Assembly (NCBI RefSeq): GCF_000421645.1
Contig: NZ_ATXK01000001.1
Coordinates: 496,001-560,000, forward strand
Source: Aurantimonas coralicida DSM 14790
Lineage (GTDB): Bacteria > Pseudomonadota > Alphaproteobacteria > Rhizobiales > Rhizobiaceae
DNA length: 64,000 nucleotides
Direction: 5' to 3'
A program made the position numbers and the translations under genes. Each line of letters starts with the position of its first letter. Position 1 is the stretch's first letter. Below, piece by piece: positions 16,130 through 26,121 of this stretch. Below the pieces are notes generated by a model. That model was given only the letters and a program-made list of their open reading frames with translations, had not been told where the DNA came from and did not search any database.

Positions 16130-18028
16130 TCAGCTCGCCTGCGTCAGCTCGGGCGCGCACCGCGCGAAGGGCTGGGCCACGGTCTCCGGGGCGGCAGACT
16201 GCAGTTCGGCCGCCTTGGTCTTCCAGTCCGCCAGCAATTGCGCGATCGAAGCCGAGGGTACCGGCCGGCTGTAGAGGAAGCCCTGCACCTCGTTACAGCC
16301 CTGGGCGCGCAGCAATTCCGCCTGCTCGAGGGTTTCGACGCCCTCCGCATTCGAGACCATGCCCATCGCCGCGCCCAGATTGATCACCGCCGCCACGATG
16401 CTGTCGGCATCGAAACAGGTGCCGAGGTCGGAGGTGAACGAGCGGTCGATCTTGATCTTGTCGAAGGGGAACCGGCGCAGATAGCTGAGGCTGGAATAGC
16501 CGGTGCCGAAATCGTCCATGGCGATCCGCACCCCCATCGCCTGCAGCGCCCGCAGCGTCTCGATGGTCTCGTCCGTATGAGTGAGGAGCACGCTCTCGGT
16601 GATCTCGATCTCCAGCCGATGCGGCTCGACGCCCGCCTCCGCCAGCGCGCTGCGCACGGTCTCGACGAGATTGCCATGGCGGAACTGCACCGGCGAGACA
16701 TTCACCGCAAAGGTCAGCTCCGGCCAGTCACCGGCCTGCCGGCAGGCTTCGCGGATGACCCATTCGCCGATCGGGATGATCAGGCCGGTCTCCTCGGCGA
16801 GCTGGATGAAGTCGTTCGGCTGGACGATCCCGTCCTCGCCCCGATACCAGCGGATCAGCGCCTCGACGCCCTTCACGCTGTTGGTCTTCAAGTCGATCTG
16901 CGGCTGGTAGTGCAGCTGCAATTCGTTGCGCGCGATGGCGTGGCGCAGCGCCAGCTCCAGCGTCTTGCGGGCCACCAGCCGGTCGTTCATCGCCTCTTCG
17001 AAATAGCGGAACGTGCCGCGCCCGTCGTTCTTGGCGCGGTACATCGCCATGTCCGCCTGCCGCAGCAGATCCTGCCCGTCGCGGTCTTCCGGGTCGCGGC
17101 GCAGCGCCACGCCGACGCTGACGCCGATCATCACCTCGTTGCCCAACAGGTCGAAGGGCTTCGACAGCTCCTCGATCAGGCGTTCGGCGAGGCGCGCCGA
17201 GCCGGCCGGCTGCGCGAAATGCTTCTGGATGATCGCGAATTCGTCGCCCCCCAGCCGCGCCAGGACATCGTTGCGCCGCAGGGTCGCGGTCATCCGTTCG
17301 GTAACCTGGCGCAGCAATTCGTCGCCGGCCGCATGGCCGAGGAGATCGTTGACCTCCTTGAAATGGTCGAGGTCGAGGCACAGCACCGCCATGCTGCCGT
17401 CCTGCCGGTCGACATCGGCGACCGATCGCACCAGCCATTCGTTGAACAGCGAGCGGTTCGGCAGCTGGGTCAGCGGATCGTGGCTGGCGAGGAACGAGGC
17501 GCGGTCCGCCGCCCGCCTGAGAAGCCGCAGCGGCAGCGTGCGCAGGGCGAAGAACACCCCCAGCGCACCGGCCGCGCAGACGAGGAACAGCAGGGCCGAG
17601 GTCTTGGCCAGCGCGACAAGGCTCTGGGTGATCAGGATGCGGCCGGCCACCGCCCCCGAATCATAGACCGGGTGGGCGGTCGTGACCGTCGGCCATGGCA
17701 GCGCCGCGGCGCCCATCCGGGTCACCTCCCCGCCCTCGGCATTCAGGAGGGTCTTGGTCATGGTCGCGTCGGTGAAGGCGATGATCTCGTCGATCCGCAG
17801 CGTCTCGAACTGCCACATCTGCGGATTACGCCCGACGATCTGCGACACCAGCCGAGAATTCAGCCGGGCTTCGGCGGCGAGGCTCCCCTCGGCATAATGC
17901 AGGCCGTAGTAGAAATGCAGCGCCGGCGGCACCACGGCGACGAGCACCGACACGACCAGCGCGAGGATGGTCGTGAAGCGCAGCATCGACGGCGCGATCA
18001 CGTCCCGTTCGGTGGGCTGCGACATCAT
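16130..18028 (-). CDS. Membrane GGDEF-EAL protein (cyclic di-GMP synthesis/hydrolysis)
   Basis: 632 residues. Transmembrane helix at about 17-37, periplasmic loop of about 100 residues, second helix at about 139-163, then GGDEF and EAL domains. GGDEF is intact (residues 260-264) with an inhibitory I-site RRND (251-254) five residues before it. EAL is intact at 389-391, with ITESVL, MDDFGTGYSSLSYL, KIDRSF and AEGVET motifs, so both cyclase and phosphodiesterase activities are possible. Only six bases follow the stop of a PstS-like binding protein gene, implying one operon and suggesting that the binding protein informs the periplasmic loop. A second ATG immediately follows the first. Which activity dominates is not readable. 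Confidence 0.93.
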   Translation of the reverse strand: MMSQPTERDVIAPSMLRFTTILALVVSVLVAVVPPALHFYYGLHYAEGSLAAEARLNSRLVSQIVGRNPQMWQFETLRIDEIIAFTDATMTKTLLNAEGGEVTRMGAAALPWPTVTTAHPVYDSGAVAGRILITQSLVALAKTSALLFLVCAAGALGVFFALRTLPLRLLRRAADRASFLASHDPLTQLPNRSLFNEWLVRSVADVDRQDGSMAVLCLDLDHFKEVNDLLGHAAGDELLRQVTERMTATLRRNDVLARLGGDEFAIIQKHFAQPAGSARLAERLIEELSKPFDLLGNEVMIGVSVGVALRRDPEDRDGQDLLRQADMAMYRAKNDGRGTFRYFEEAMNDRLVARKTLELALRHAIARNELQLHYQPQIDLKTNSVKGVEALIRWYRGEDGIVQPNDFIQLAEETGLIIPIGEWVIREACRQAGDWPELTFAVNVSPVQFRHGNLVETVRSALAEAGVEPHRLEIEITESVLLTHTDETIETLRALQAMGVRIAMDDFGTGYSSLSYLRRFPFDKIKIDRSFTSDLGTCFDADSIVAAVINLGAAMGMVSNAEGVETLEQAELLRAQGCNEVQGFLYSRPVPSASIAQLLADWKTKAAELQSAAPETVAQPFARCAPELTQAS

Positions 18029-18034
18029 CGGCGG

Positions 18035-18859
18035 CTACTCGGCGGGCGTGTGGTCGTTCGCCGCCAGGATGGCCCGGCCCTCCGGCGAGAAGACGAAGTC
18101 GACAAACGCCTCGGCGGCCGGCGCGGTCTGCGCGGTGCTGACGATGTAGAGGCTCTTGATCAGCCGCTGGCTGCGCGGGTCGGTGGCGCCCGGCGTCGGC
18201 CGGATGCCGTCGAGTTCCAGCACCTTCAGCTTGCGGCCTTCCGTGGCGATCTGGCCGAGCGCGATGACGCCCACCGAGCCGGGCAGGCGCTCCAGCGTCT
18301 CGGCATTTTCCTGGTCGTTGGTGGCGCTGACGAGGCCCGGCCGTTTCAGCGCATCGTCGACCGCCGCGGCCATGTCGTCGGACAGGCCGCGCAGGATCTG
18401 CGTGTCGGATTCCGATTCCGGCCGCAGCACCACCCGGATCGCCTCGCCCGACGGCCATTCGCGCAGCGTACCGGCATAGATCTTCGCGAGGTCCGGCGTC
18501 GTCACCGCCTCAGCGTCGGTTCCGGTCGAGGTGACGACCGCCAGCGGGGTCGTCGCATAGAGCCGCGCGATGGCGCCCTGTTCCGTCTCGGCATCCTTGA
18601 GCGCCCGCGAGCTGACCGACAGGTCGATGGCCCCGGCCAGGAGCGCCTTGACGCCGCCGCTGCTGCCCAGGCTCGGCAACACGTCGATCTCGGTGTCGGG
18701 ATGCGCCGCTTCGAATGCCTCGGCCAGGAGGCTCATCCCGCCCAGCGCGACGCCGGTGCCGCCGATGCGCAAGCTATCCGCCGAGGCCGCGGGGCCGAAG
18801 GCCACGAGGCCAAGCACGACCGACAGGCTGCGGATTCCGGCTTTCGTTACGTACTGCAT
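18035..18859 (-). CDS. PstS-like periplasmic substrate-binding protein
   Basis: About 274 residues, of the PstS/phosphate-binding-like family (PBP_like_2). A cleavable signal peptide ends near VAFGPAASA (residue 26). The mature part begins LRIGGTGVALGGMSLLAEAF and contains SSRALKDAE, comparable to the phosphate-binding GSGxG and SSR elements of PstS, although the first is changed. The start follows GGGGAG; an upstream ATG adds 23 residues before the signal peptide and is rejected. There are no pstC, pstA, pstB or phoU genes; instead a GGDEF-EAL gene follows directly. It may therefore be a sensor for an oxyanion rather than a transporter component. Confidence 0.85.
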   Translation of the reverse strand: MQYVTKAGIRSLSVVLGLVAFGPAASADSLRIGGTGVALGGMSLLAEAFEAAHPDTEIDVLPSLGSSGGVKALLAGAIDLSVSSRALKDAETEQGAIARLYATTPLAVVTSTGTDAEAVTTPDLAKIYAGTLREWPSGEAIRVVLRPESESDTQILRGLSDDMAAAVDDALKRPGLVSATNDQENAETLERLPGSVGVIALGQIATEGRKLKVLELDGIRPTPGATDPRSQRLIKSLYIVSTAQTAPAAEAFVDFVFSPEGRAILAANDHTPAE

Positions 18860-18945
18860 CGGGCACTCCCCTGCGGCCATACTAAGGACGACTGAGTTAT
18901 CGGGGAGTCTTACCACGCAGAATTGCATGCATCTGCAACCAACGA

Positions 18946-18960
18946 CATAGTAATACTATG
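18946..18960. promoter_or_regulatory. Perfect palindrome upstream of the binding protein/GGDEF-EAL operon
   Basis: CATAGTAATACTATG is a perfect 7-1-7 palindrome about 87 bases upstream of the binding protein start, in an AT-rich island. A second inverted pair, TTGCA (18923-18927) and TGCAA (18934-18938), lies beside it. Both could be operators. The rest of the 348-base gap 18860-19207 shows no gene. Confidence 0.4.
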
Positions 18961-19207
18961 ATATGATTGCGCCCAGAACATCGTCGCAAGGACCAGTTGC
19001 GCGGAAATCTGTTAAAAAACCTGCGCATGGACCGGGCGAATCTTTGTCGATCCGGCCGGTTTGATCCATGACGCTGCGCCGGGAGCACAGCCCGGCAATG
19101 GCCGCCAACATGCGGCCACCATCCGCGACGACCCGCCCCATGGGCCCCGGACATTGCCGCCGCGGGCGGAGTGCGACGGCGCATCCGCCGCCGCCGCTGT
19201 CGTACGG

Positions 19208-20416
<1,209 letters not shown>

Positions 20417-20533
20417 GTCAGGGGCTCCCAGTGTCGTTCGGCCGCTTTATGCCGGCTAAGCGCCGCCGAGGAAATGCCCCCGCCGGACGCCGCCCTCCGG
20501 CGCACGGTCCCGGCGCGCGGCACAGGCCGGCGA

Positions 20534-21565
20534 TCACAGGAAGATCAGCACCACCGAGCCGGCATAGAGCAGCAGCACCAGCACGCTCTCGAAGCCGATC
20601 CCCGCCGGGCCGGTGCGCTCGCGCCGCAGCATGCCGAGCAGCAGCACGCCGGTCATCAGCATGGCGATGATCGCCGTGGTCCGGTCCTGCGGCTCCATCG
20701 CCGCATAGATCGAGCCGTCATAGAAGAAGTCGGCGGCGCTGAGGAACATCACCTCGAAGGCATTGCCGCCGATCACGTCGCCCACCGCCAGGCTCACCGC
20801 GCCGATCCGCACCGCGGCGATTGCCGTGACCAGTTCCGGCAGCGAATTGGCGACGGCCGAGAAAATCGTGCCGACCGCCGATTGCGAAAGGCCGGTGATG
20901 TCGACGAGGGCAAGGCTCGCCTCGCCAATGACGTAGCCGGCCACCGCGGTGATCCCGGCATAGAGCGCGAAGCGGCCCCACAGGGAGCGGCCGGATTCGC
21001 GATCCTCGCCCTCCTCCGGATCCGACAGCGATTCCCGCGTTTCCGATGTCTGGACCGGCTTCCACATCGGGTCGTCCTTGATGTCGGAAAGCAGCTTCAG
21101 GCCGAAGGCGTAGCTGATCAGGATCACCACCGAGGCCGGATGCACGCCCCAGATCGTCACCGGCGGCTCCGCCGAAGCGATCAGGGGGATGGTCAGCAGC
21201 ACCACCAGAAGCACGCCCTGCGCCAGCCCGGTCACGCTGGCGGCGGCATGTTCGAGATTGGCCCGGCGATAGAACAGGTCGGCGATGGCGATGAAGGCCG
21301 TCTGGGCGGTCAGGCCGCCCAGCGCGTTGCCGACGGCGAGGCCCGGCGCGTCCTGCATGGCGGTGGAGATCGAGGTGATCGCCCCAGGTAGCGACGTCGC
21401 CGCGCCGACGAACAGCGCGCCGGCCACCACCTCGCCCATGCCCGTCCGGTCGGCCAGGGTGTCGGCCACATAGGACAGCCGGAACCCGGCAAAGCCGATG
21501 GCCACGGCCGCCGCGAGAAAGGCGCCGCCCACGAGCCAGATCGATGCATCCTGCAAGCCCAGCAT
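20534..21565 (-). CDS. Sodium/calcium exchanger family (CaCA) membrane protein
   Basis: The 343-residue inner-membrane antiporter has about ten hydrophobic segments in two halves. Each half carries an alpha-repeat: VVAGALFVGAATSLPGAITS near residues 45-65, and FSAVANSLPELVTAIAAVR in the second half, followed by GDVIGGNAFEV. These correspond to the ion-binding helices of cation/Ca2+ exchangers. The first repeat has G-A in place of the usual acidic residue (SLPE in the second, SLPG in the first), so ion specificity may differ. A charged loop near residues 175-195 separates the halves. Stands 117 bases from pcaF, same strand. Confidence 0.85.
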   Translation of the reverse strand: MLGLQDASIWLVGGAFLAAAVAIGFAGFRLSYVADTLADRTGMGEVVAGALFVGAATSLPGAITSISTAMQDAPGLAVGNALGGLTAQTAFIAIADLFYRRANLEHAAASVTGLAQGVLLVVLLTIPLIASAEPPVTIWGVHPASVVILISYAFGLKLLSDIKDDPMWKPVQTSETRESLSDPEEGEDRESGRSLWGRFALYAGITAVAGYVIGEASLALVDITGLSQSAVGTIFSAVANSLPELVTAIAAVRIGAVSLAVGDVIGGNAFEVMFLSAADFFYDGSIYAAMEPQDRTTAIIAMLMTGVLLLGMLRRERTGPAGIGFESVLVLLLYAGSVVLIFL

Positions 21566-21644
21566 GTGGCCTCCTTTCGTCGTGCCTCACCGGGCGGGTC
21601 CCGTGCGCCAGCGCCCCTCCGCGATTGCGGTCCCGCCTGGCGGC

Positions 21645-22724
21645 CTACATCTGCGCCGCGCGGTCGTGCGCGGCCTCGATCGCCCGGCGCAGTTCCTCCC
21701 GATCGCCGTCCTCTTCGGCGGGGGCGCCCTGCCGGGCCGCCATGTCGGGCGCCAGGCACAATTCGGCCATCACCGGGTAATGGTCGGAATCGACATTGGG
21801 CAGCGATGAGAAGCCGCGCAGGCCGATCGCGTCCTGGAACAGGATATGGTCGAGCGGCCAGGCGAGGATCGGGCTTTCCGCATCATAGGTCGCGACATAG
21901 CCGCGTCCGACCCGCGGATCGAGCAGCCCGCCCACCCGCAGCATGCGGCGGAAGGTGCGTTCCCAGGGCACGGCGTTGAAATCGCCGGCCAGGATCGTCG
22001 GCATGGTCGAATCGGCCGCCGCAAGGGCGGCCTGCGCCATCGTGCCGTCGCGCAGGGCGGTGGAATGCTCGAAGGATTGCGGCGGCCGCGGATGAATGCC
22101 GATGAAACGGACCGTGCCGGCCGGCAGCGTGACATCGGCGGTCACGCTCGGCGTGCCGGTCTCGAACCAGAATTCCACCGCCGGATCGGCCAGCGGATAT
22201 TTGGAAAACAGATGCAGGCCGTAATATTCGACGGCCTGCGGCACGCTCTCGATGCTGGTCCGGTAGCGGTCCTGCAGGGCGGCCAGCTGGGTATCCCACC
22301 ATTGGTCCGTTTCCAGGACCAGCAGGATGTCCGGGTCGGCGTCGGTGACCACGTCGCGGAAGGCCGCGAAGTCGCGGTTGCCCTTCTTGACGTTCGCCAC
22401 CATCACCGAAAGCCCCGAGCCCGACGGACAGGTGGGGGAAGCGGCGGCCATGGGCGCCACGACCGGCATATAGACATGCAGCTTGGCGAGATGCAGCGCC
22501 GCCAGCACCCCGCAGATAGCCATGATTGCCGCCCCCGTTCGCCACCGCCAGGCCCTGGTGGCGCCGAGGAGGGCGATCAGCACGAGCAGCGCACCCCCGA
22601 CATACAGGCGAACGAAATCGAGGTAGCGCACCCACCACGCATTGGTTTCCAGAAGCGGCAGCAGGGTCATCACGCCGAGCGCCAAGGTCAGGGCAACGGC
22701 AATCGTCAGACCGGTCTGTCTCAT
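21645..22724 (-). CDS. Membrane-anchored endonuclease/exonuclease/phosphatase family protein
   Basis: About 359 residues. Three N-terminal transmembrane helices (within residues 5-95) precede an EEP domain with the family motifs: VMVANVKKGN (Asn), LLVLETD (metal-binding Glu), GDFNAVPW (Asp/Asn) and SDHYPV (catalytic Asp/His). The catalytic part probably faces the periplasm. Substrates in this family include nucleic acids, phosphoinositides and sphingolipids; which applies here cannot be told. The start is set at the ATG before RQTGLTIAV; an upstream ATG adds twelve basic residues. Follows no obvious partner. Confidence 0.85.
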   Translation of the reverse strand: MRQTGLTIAVALTLALGVMTLLPLLETNAWWVRYLDFVRLYVGGALLVLIALLGATRAWRWRTGAAIMAICGVLAALHLAKLHVYMPVVAPMAAASPTCPSGSGLSVMVANVKKGNRDFAAFRDVVTDADPDILLVLETDQWWDTQLAALQDRYRTSIESVPQAVEYYGLHLFSKYPLADPAVEFWFETGTPSVTADVTLPAGTVRFIGIHPRPPQSFEHSTALRDGTMAQAALAAADSTMPTILAGDFNAVPWERTFRRMLRVGGLLDPRVGRGYVATYDAESPILAWPLDHILFQDAIGLRGFSSLPNVDSDHYPVMAELCLAPDMAARQGAPAEEDGDREELRRAIEAAHDRAAQM

Positions 22725-23085
22725 GGCGCGCCTTTCCCTTCGCCTCGGTTTCGCGGCCATTCCAGCTAGGACACGACCGAGGATCGGCGACCCTGCCCCT
22801 CGGAATCATGCCCGGCCCGCTCCGCCTCCTGTCCGGCGCCGGTTCGTCGCTCGGGTCGGCCGGCCCGTCGCTGCGCCGCCTAGAGCACGGGACGGCCGCT
22901 CCGGCCGCGCCCTCCCCGGACAGATCGCCCTGGGTCAGTGACGCCATTTTCACGTCGCGGCTACAAAAACCGAAAAACGAATAACGGAACAGACTGGTCC
23001 TGCCCCCGTTTTGCCATCATCCAGCAAGCGGGATCTCAATCGGAGATTTCGTTATGTTACCAATCGAATAGAAAGGTAATATTAC
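22725..23085. other. Divergent intergenic region
   Basis: About 360 bases between divergent genes. The part near 22960-23080 is AT-rich and must carry the promoter of the PRC-barrel gene, but I could not settle a -35/-10 pair. Confidence 0.4.
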
Positions 23086-24105
23086 ATGCGTAATATTTTC
23101 GTCGTCACTCTTCTTGCAGGCTCGGCACTGACCGGAACCGCTTTCGCTCAGGACAACAACAGCGAGAACGCAAATTCCACCGCTGACGTTGTTGTCCAGC
23201 CGGATGCCCCCGCGGTGAAGGTCGACGTTCCCGAGCCCGACGTCCAGGTCAACCAGGCCGATCCCAACGTCTCGGTCTCGCAGCCGCAGCCGACCATTAC
23301 GGTGAACCAGCCGGCGCCGACGATCAGCGTCGACATTCCGCAGCCGACCATCACCGTCCGCATGCCCGACCCGAATGTCGACGTCGAGATGGCGCAGCCG
23401 GAAGTCTCAGTCAGCCAGGGCGAGCCGCGGGTCTCCGTCGATGATTCCGGCAATGCCGCGGTCGAGACCTCGGACGATGGCGACGAGCAGGCCAATGTCA
23501 CGGTCGACCAGGCCAACGCCAATGTTCAGGTCCGCCAGTCCGACCAGCGCCCGCAGATCCGCTATCAGAGCGAGGACGCCAAGGTCTCCGTCAACCAGGA
23601 GAAGGGCGAGCCGAAGATCATCTATCAGAACGCCGATGGTTCGCCGATGGACGGTTCGGAAGACACCGCCGCGGATCGTCAGCAGCAGGGCAACGCCGCC
23701 AGCCAGGACCGTCAGGAGCGTGTGACCGCCGAGGAGACGGCAGGCGAGCGCTCGGCGACCGACAACGAAACCATGGCGATCAATCCGGGCTCTTCGAGCG
23801 AGCGTGAGATGACCGTCGAGGAAGTCACCGATTACGACATCATCGGCGCCAATGGCGAAGTCCTCGGCGACATTCAGGAGATCGTGAAGGTCGACAACCG
23901 TCTCTTCGCCGTCATCGGCTCGGGCGGCTTCCTCGGCCTCGGCGAGAAGGAAGTGGCGATCCCGCTGTCCTCGCTGATGGCGACCGACCGCGGCATGATC
24001 GCGCCGAACGTCACTGAGAGCCAGATCGACGCGCTGAGCGAGTTCGACGACGATCAGTATCCCGAGCTCGAAGACGAGACGCGGATCACCGTCGGCCAGC
24101 AGTAA
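23086..24105 (+). CDS. Secreted PRC-barrel protein with nine-residue repeats
   Basis: 339 residues. A signal peptide ends at TAFAQ (about residue 22). Residues 44-124 hold nine consecutive nine-residue repeats of consensus [V/I]-x-V-x-x-P-x-P-x, for example ITVNQPAPT and ISVDIPQPT, in perfect register. Degenerate units follow to about residue 170, then an acidic, Gln-rich linker. A PRC-barrel domain occupies about residues 245-310 (DIIGANGEVLGDIQEIVKV). Alternating beta-branched residues suggest an extended beta structure. PRC barrels mediate protein contacts; exported versions occur in Hyphomicrobiales, function unknown. AAAGG precedes the ATG and a strong terminator follows, so it is monocistronic. 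Confidence 0.88.
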   Translation: MRNIFVVTLLAGSALTGTAFAQDNNSENANSTADVVVQPDAPAVKVDVPEPDVQVNQADPNVSVSQPQPTITVNQPAPTISVDIPQPTITVRMPDPNVDVEMAQPEVSVSQGEPRVSVDDSGNAAVETSDDGDEQANVTVDQANANVQVRQSDQRPQIRYQSEDAKVSVNQEKGEPKIIYQNADGSPMDGSEDTAADRQQQGNAASQDRQERVTAEETAGERSATDNETMAINPGSSSEREMTVEEVTDYDIIGANGEVLGDIQEIVKVDNRLFAVIGSGGFLGLGEKEVAIPLSSLMATDRGMIAPNVTESQIDALSEFDDDQYPELEDETRITVGQQ

Positions 24106-24130
24106 GCCTCGACGCTCCCGCATGAACGAA

Positions 24131-24160
24131 GGGCCGCCGGTTGATCCGGCGGCCCTTTTT
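24131..24160 (+). terminator. Rho-independent terminator of the PRC-barrel gene
   Basis: GGGCCGCCGG (24131-24140) pairs perfectly with CCGGCGGCCC (24146-24155) around a TTGAT loop, followed by five T. Confidence 0.9.
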
Positions 24161-24342
24161 GCGTCGGGCACGGATCGCCGGGTCGGGCATTGTCCTTCGA
24201 GCCGCGCCGCCAAACCGCCGACACCGGGCACCGCATGGCGCCCGGCCCCTACCGCGCAATGACGTCCGTCGGCCTCCACCCCCCGCTGCGATCACTCCGT
24301 CTGACGCAGGACCTCCAGCGGCGAGGCGACCGGCGCGCCGGG

Positions 24343-25263
24343 CTAGCTCGCCCCTCGAACTGGCCCGGCCCGGTACAGCCGCTTCACCCGCGTCTTCACG
24401 CCGTCCAGATCGTCGGCGAGGAGCCGCCGCGCCGTATCGAGCGCAGCGACGCGCAATTCCGCCTGCCGGCGATCGATCAGCGCCGCCAGGACGGCCAGTT
24501 CGCGCGGCGTGCCGAAGGCCTCCGGCGTCGCCGCGATCTCCTGGCGCATCACGGAATAATCATGGTCGAGGCCCAGCCCGTCGGCGACCGCCTTGGCGGC
24601 TTTGGTCAGCGGCGCGATCGCGTCCGGCCACAGCGGTGCGATCAGCCGCAGATGCATCCAGTGATATTTGACCCGCTTGCGCAGCTCGTGAAGGGCCTCG
24701 TCGTCGCCCTCCTTGCGCGCCGTCGCCAGCGCCGACCGCGCACGGTCATGGGTGCGGGCAAAGCCCTCGGCGATGATCGTCGCCGCGTCGCCCGCCCTGT
24801 CCTTGGGGGCGATGACGAAGCCGTCGAGCTTGTGGCGGGCCGCCCCGAGGCTGCGCGCCGCCGCCTCGATCGCCGGGCCGAGATCGCGCGTCGTCGCCGC
24901 CTCGCGCCGCGCCATCAGTTCGCTGCGCACATGCTCGAAGACGGCCGGCGCCACCTCTGCCCCGTAATGCTCCGCGAGCCGGTCGAGCGCCTCCACCAGC
25001 GCGCCGCTGTCGCGTGCCCCCGACAGGCTTCGCGCCAGGTCGCGGTAGCGGGCATTTTCCTTCGCATGGAAGGCCGGCCGCGCATCGCGGACCAGCCGCG
25101 TCAGCCCGCGCAGCTTCTTCAGCCGCTTGCGGGCCTCGTGCACGGCGGCATTCGGGTCGCCGTCGGTCGCCACCAGCACCCGCTCCGCCCGGCGCAGCTG
25201 CTCGCCGGCGATGCGCCGGAACTCGGCATCGAGCGGCGCGGCGGGGTCGAGCTTGTAGGCCAT
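24343..25263 (-). CDS. CHAD domain-containing protein
   Basis: The 306-residue all-helical protein has a CHAD domain (conserved histidine alpha-helical domain). The two halves each carry the family signature of His with basic residues: VHEARKRLKKLRGL near residue 40 and LHELRKRVKYHWMHLRL near residue 200. CHAD domains are known to bind inorganic polyphosphate through this basic surface. A CYTH-domain gene lies 100 bases upstream on the same strand, reproducing as separate genes the CYTH-CHAD fusion common elsewhere. The start is the ATG of MAYKLDP; an upstream ATG adds 14 residues. Confidence 0.92.
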   Translation of the reverse strand: MAYKLDPAAPLDAEFRRIAGEQLRRAERVLVATDGDPNAAVHEARKRLKKLRGLTRLVRDARPAFHAKENARYRDLARSLSGARDSGALVEALDRLAEHYGAEVAPAVFEHVRSELMARREAATTRDLGPAIEAAARSLGAARHKLDGFVIAPKDRAGDAATIIAEGFARTHDRARSALATARKEGDDEALHELRKRVKYHWMHLRLIAPLWPDAIAPLTKAAKAVADGLGLDHDYSVMRQEIAATPEAFGTPRELAVLAALIDRRQAELRVAALDTARRLLADDLDGVKTRVKRLYRAGPVRGAS

Positions 25264-25363
25264 GGCATCTGCACCTTCGACTGGAATCTGCGGCGCACCG
25301 ACCACGCCGGCCGCGCCTTTGCCAAGATGGCGCCGGGTTGCCGCCTGCCAAGCTGGCCCGGCG

Positions 25364-25840
25364 TCAATCCGGCGCCGACGGCATTCCCTCCAGCGCCAGC
25401 TGCGAGTTGAAATAGCGCGCGTCGCCCGTCACCTCGCGGCCGAGAAAATCCGGCAGCGGCGGCGCGTCGTCCATCGTCTTCAGCTCGATCTCGGCCATCA
25501 CTAGCCCGTCCAGCGCACCGGCGAAGACGTCCACCTCCACCTGCCAGCCGCCCGCCAGCGGCACGATATGGCGGGTCTTCTCCACCAGCTTGCCGACCCG
25601 GCTCTCGCGCAGCTCCACCGCGTCCTGCAGCGGAATGTCGTATTCGAACTCGCCGCGCGACAGCCCGTCCCGGCCGGTCTTGATCGTCAGCCGCGCCGCC
25701 CCGCCATCGCGGATCCGCACCCGTACCGACGCGCCCTCCCGGCTGAACAGGTAGAATTGCTCGAGCTGCGCCGAGCCCGTGGCGAGCGCCCGCCAGCCGT
25801 CATGCGCCACCAGGAACTTGCGCTCGATCTCCTGCCCCAT
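25364..25840 (-). CDS. CYTH domain protein (triphosphate tunnel metalloenzyme)
   Basis: 158 residues. The N-terminus MGQEIERKFLV holds the ExExK motif that defines CYTH proteins (class IV adenylate cyclase, thiamine triphosphatase, inorganic triphosphatase). Alternating charged residues on later strands (RVRIRDG, LTIKTGR, FEYDIP, EVDVFAG, AEIELK) supply the tunnel lining. In bacteria, proteins of this length are generally inorganic triphosphatases; adenylate cyclase activity is less likely. It precedes the CHAD gene and is probably co-transcribed. The ATG is chosen to match the family start. Confidence 0.9.
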   Translation of the reverse strand: MGQEIERKFLVAHDGWRALATGSAQLEQFYLFSREGASVRVRIRDGGAARLTIKTGRDGLSRGEFEYDIPLQDAVELRESRVGKLVEKTRHIVPLAGGWQVEVDVFAGALDGLVMAEIELKTMDDAPPLPDFLGREVTGDARYFNSQLALEGMPSAPD

Positions 25841-26121
25841 CAGCCGCCGCCCGCACGGCGCGGAACGCCGCAATTGCCGGCGCGACGGCCCAGAATCGAC
25901 GCTCCGCCACACAACATTGCAGCAATCACCAACATTCCTCTGCGGAATAAAATGCCACCGCTGCGAGCATATCCGTCAGAATATGACATTTTTGACTGGA
26001 CCATATCTCTCATACATCTATGTTTTCTTTCTGGCAGGGCTGCCTGGCCGACCGGATTGCCGCACCGGTCATGCTCGAAGCCGGCAGCGCGGCGCCATGC
26101 GGCGTCGACTTGGAGGACAGC

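Noticed and set aside
15945-16160. Minus-strand open frame with VVPRDGVEPPTLRFSVACSTN
   Set aside because: Antisense of tRNA-Phe; same artefact.
16238-18895. 885-codon frame antisense to the GGDEF-EAL gene
   Set aside because: Composition (His, Arg, Gln, Asp) is typical of antisense shadows; no domain.
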